5,842 nt of DNA from Candidatus Sphingobacterium stercoripullorum. GTDB lineage: Bacteria; Bacteroidota; Bacteroidia; Sphingobacteriales; Sphingobacteriaceae. This document shows positions 5,247 through 5,842 of this stretch, one piece after another (position 1 is the first letter of the stretch; the number at the start of each line of letters is the position of its first letter). The notes under the pieces were generated by a model. It was not told where the DNA came from. It ran no database searches and worked only from the letters and a program-made list of their open reading frames with translations. The stretch covers positions 1-5,842 of the forward strand of contig DXEZ01000093.1 in NCBI GenBank assembly GCA_019114715.1. Direction: 5' to 3'. The position numbers and the translations under genes are program-made.

Positions 5247-5734
5247 TTTGAGGTTTACTGAAGATAGTATCGCAAATATTTCCAGATAAATAATTTATTC
5301 GTTTTAACTTTTTTTGAGCCTTAAAGTTTAGTGTACTCTATATTAGGGCGCTTTTAAAGGGGGGCTTTAGGTCTAGGTGACAGATAAGCCAGTAGAAGCT
5401 GTTTTTAGATTTTAGCTAATAAAATGGTTAATTACTATTGCTATAATCTAATGGAACAAAGTTGCTGATTACATCATGCTGTTTGTCCTCCTACCTCCTA
5501 CGGGTATCTCCAATAGACGTGAAAAGGCCAGTTGTTCTTGTGTGCCCCTTTGGTATTCAGGTCTGTAAGCGAAATGTGGTGTTGTGATTTGGTGATCAAA
5601 TGGTTGATTATCAGTGTTTTAATTCAGTATTCCGTTTTTTAAATTTAAATGCGTTTATAAAGAATAAGCAAGGTGGTTTGTCAAATATTTTGTAACTTGT
5701 CCACAATTTTGATGGTCATTTTAACCAATTTACA

Positions 5735-5770
5735 TTATGTACAAATGTATTATTAGACTTTTGTACATAA
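5735..5770 (+). promoter_or_regulatory. Perfect 11-bp inverted repeat, likely operator
   Basis: TTATGTACAAA (5735-5745) and TTTGTACATAA (5760-5770) are exact reverse complements with 14 bases between. Each arm contains the self-complementary core TGTACA, and the two cores are spaced 24 bases apart, a little over two helical turns. The element ends 25 bases before the ATG at 5796, where a repressor or activator site would be expected. This is inferred from symmetry and position only, and the binding protein is unknown. Confidence 0.5.
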
Positions 5771-5795
5771 ACTTTTAACATTTGCCGAAATAGAA

Positions 5796-5842
5796 ATGAA
5801 TGAACTTGCATCTCAAATCTTTGAAATAATAAAAGATTATAG
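5796..5842 (+). CDS. 5' end of an unidentified gene, cut by the window edge
   Basis: ATG 5796 opens fifteen complete codons reading MNELASQIFEIIKDY and part of a sixteenth (AG-, Ser or Arg) before the window ends. The in-frame stop upstream is at 5754-5756 and no other ATG lies between, so this is the first possible ATG start. The residues have an amphipathic helical pattern with no signal peptide, suggesting a cytoplasmic protein. The A-rich leader (CCGAAATAGAA) fits Bacteroidota starts, and an 11-bp inverted repeat lies just upstream. Fifteen residues are too few to assign a family. Confidence 0.6.
   Translation, partial: MNELASQIFEIIKDY

Larger units (their letters stand above)
4610..5795. 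other. 1.2-kb stretch without a confident gene
   Basis: Stops are frequent in most frames and no product was recognised on either strand. What it holds is listed separately: a possible decayed gene (4629-5059), four successive stem-loops (5057-5246), and an operator-like inverted repeat (5735-5770). Between 5247 and 5734 I see only AT-rich sequence, G runs at 5205-5209 and 5359-5364, a tandem 7-bp duplication (CCTCCTA twice, 5487-5500), and a minus-strand open stretch without a start codon (5472-5618). No exact Bacteroidota -7 motif (TAnnTTTG) was found in this stretch. Confidence 0.6.

Noticed and set aside
5697..5705. DnaA-box-like TTGTCCACA
   Set aside because: It differs from the TTATNCACA consensus at one position and stands alone, with no cluster, AT-rich unwinding repeats or dnaA/dnaN nearby.
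4610..5795. Retron-type or defence-associated non-coding RNA in the gap
   Set aside because: Stem-loops are present, but no reverse transcriptase or effector gene is visible in the window and I see no paired a1/a2 repeats, so there is no support beyond the presence of hairpins.

Overview
The window looks like chromosomal DNA of a Bacteroidota member, probably Cytophagales-like. The evidence is a DUF4290 gene directly upstream of murA, AT-rich leaders mostly without Shine-Dalgarno motifs, and a YceI-domain lipoprotein. The base composition is moderately AT-rich. All convincing genes lie on the plus strand. No tRNA, rRNA, CRISPR array, insertion sequence or integrase was seen.

Bases 1-2789 hold a compact housekeeping block: a DUF4290 protein with a lysine-rich tail, murA (first committed step of peptidoglycan synthesis), and a YceI-like lipoprotein. 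The block ends at a probable intrinsic terminator (2759-2789). The MurA has Asp where the fosfomycin-reactive Cys normally sits, so intrinsic fosfomycin resistance is predicted.

Bases 2813-4609 hold a second co-directional run with gaps of 35, 21 and 37 bases: rlmH (23S rRNA methyltransferase), a previously easy-to-miss 43-codon gene for a single-span membrane peptide (3322-3453) with a clear Shine-Dalgarno, an MgtC/SapB-family membrane protein, and a 119-residue membrane-anchored coiled-coil protein. That last protein resembles only the C-terminal tail of SPFH (stomatin/prohibitin-like) proteins and is distinctly GC-richer than its surroundings. Three of the four products are membrane proteins, but the sequence alone does not show a common pathway.

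Bases 4610-5795 (about 1.2 kb) contain no confident gene. They include a possible decayed gene (4629-5059), four stem-loops in a row between 5057 and 5246 (the last a 15-bp stem with a single bulge), a minus-strand protein-like open stretch without a start codon (5472-5618), and a perfect 11-bp inverted repeat (5735-5770). The repeat sits just ahead of a new gene that begins at 5796 and runs off the window. This end of the window looks like the boundary between conserved core genes and something less conserved. The gene starting at 5796, with its likely operator, is the best lead to a system lying outside the window.
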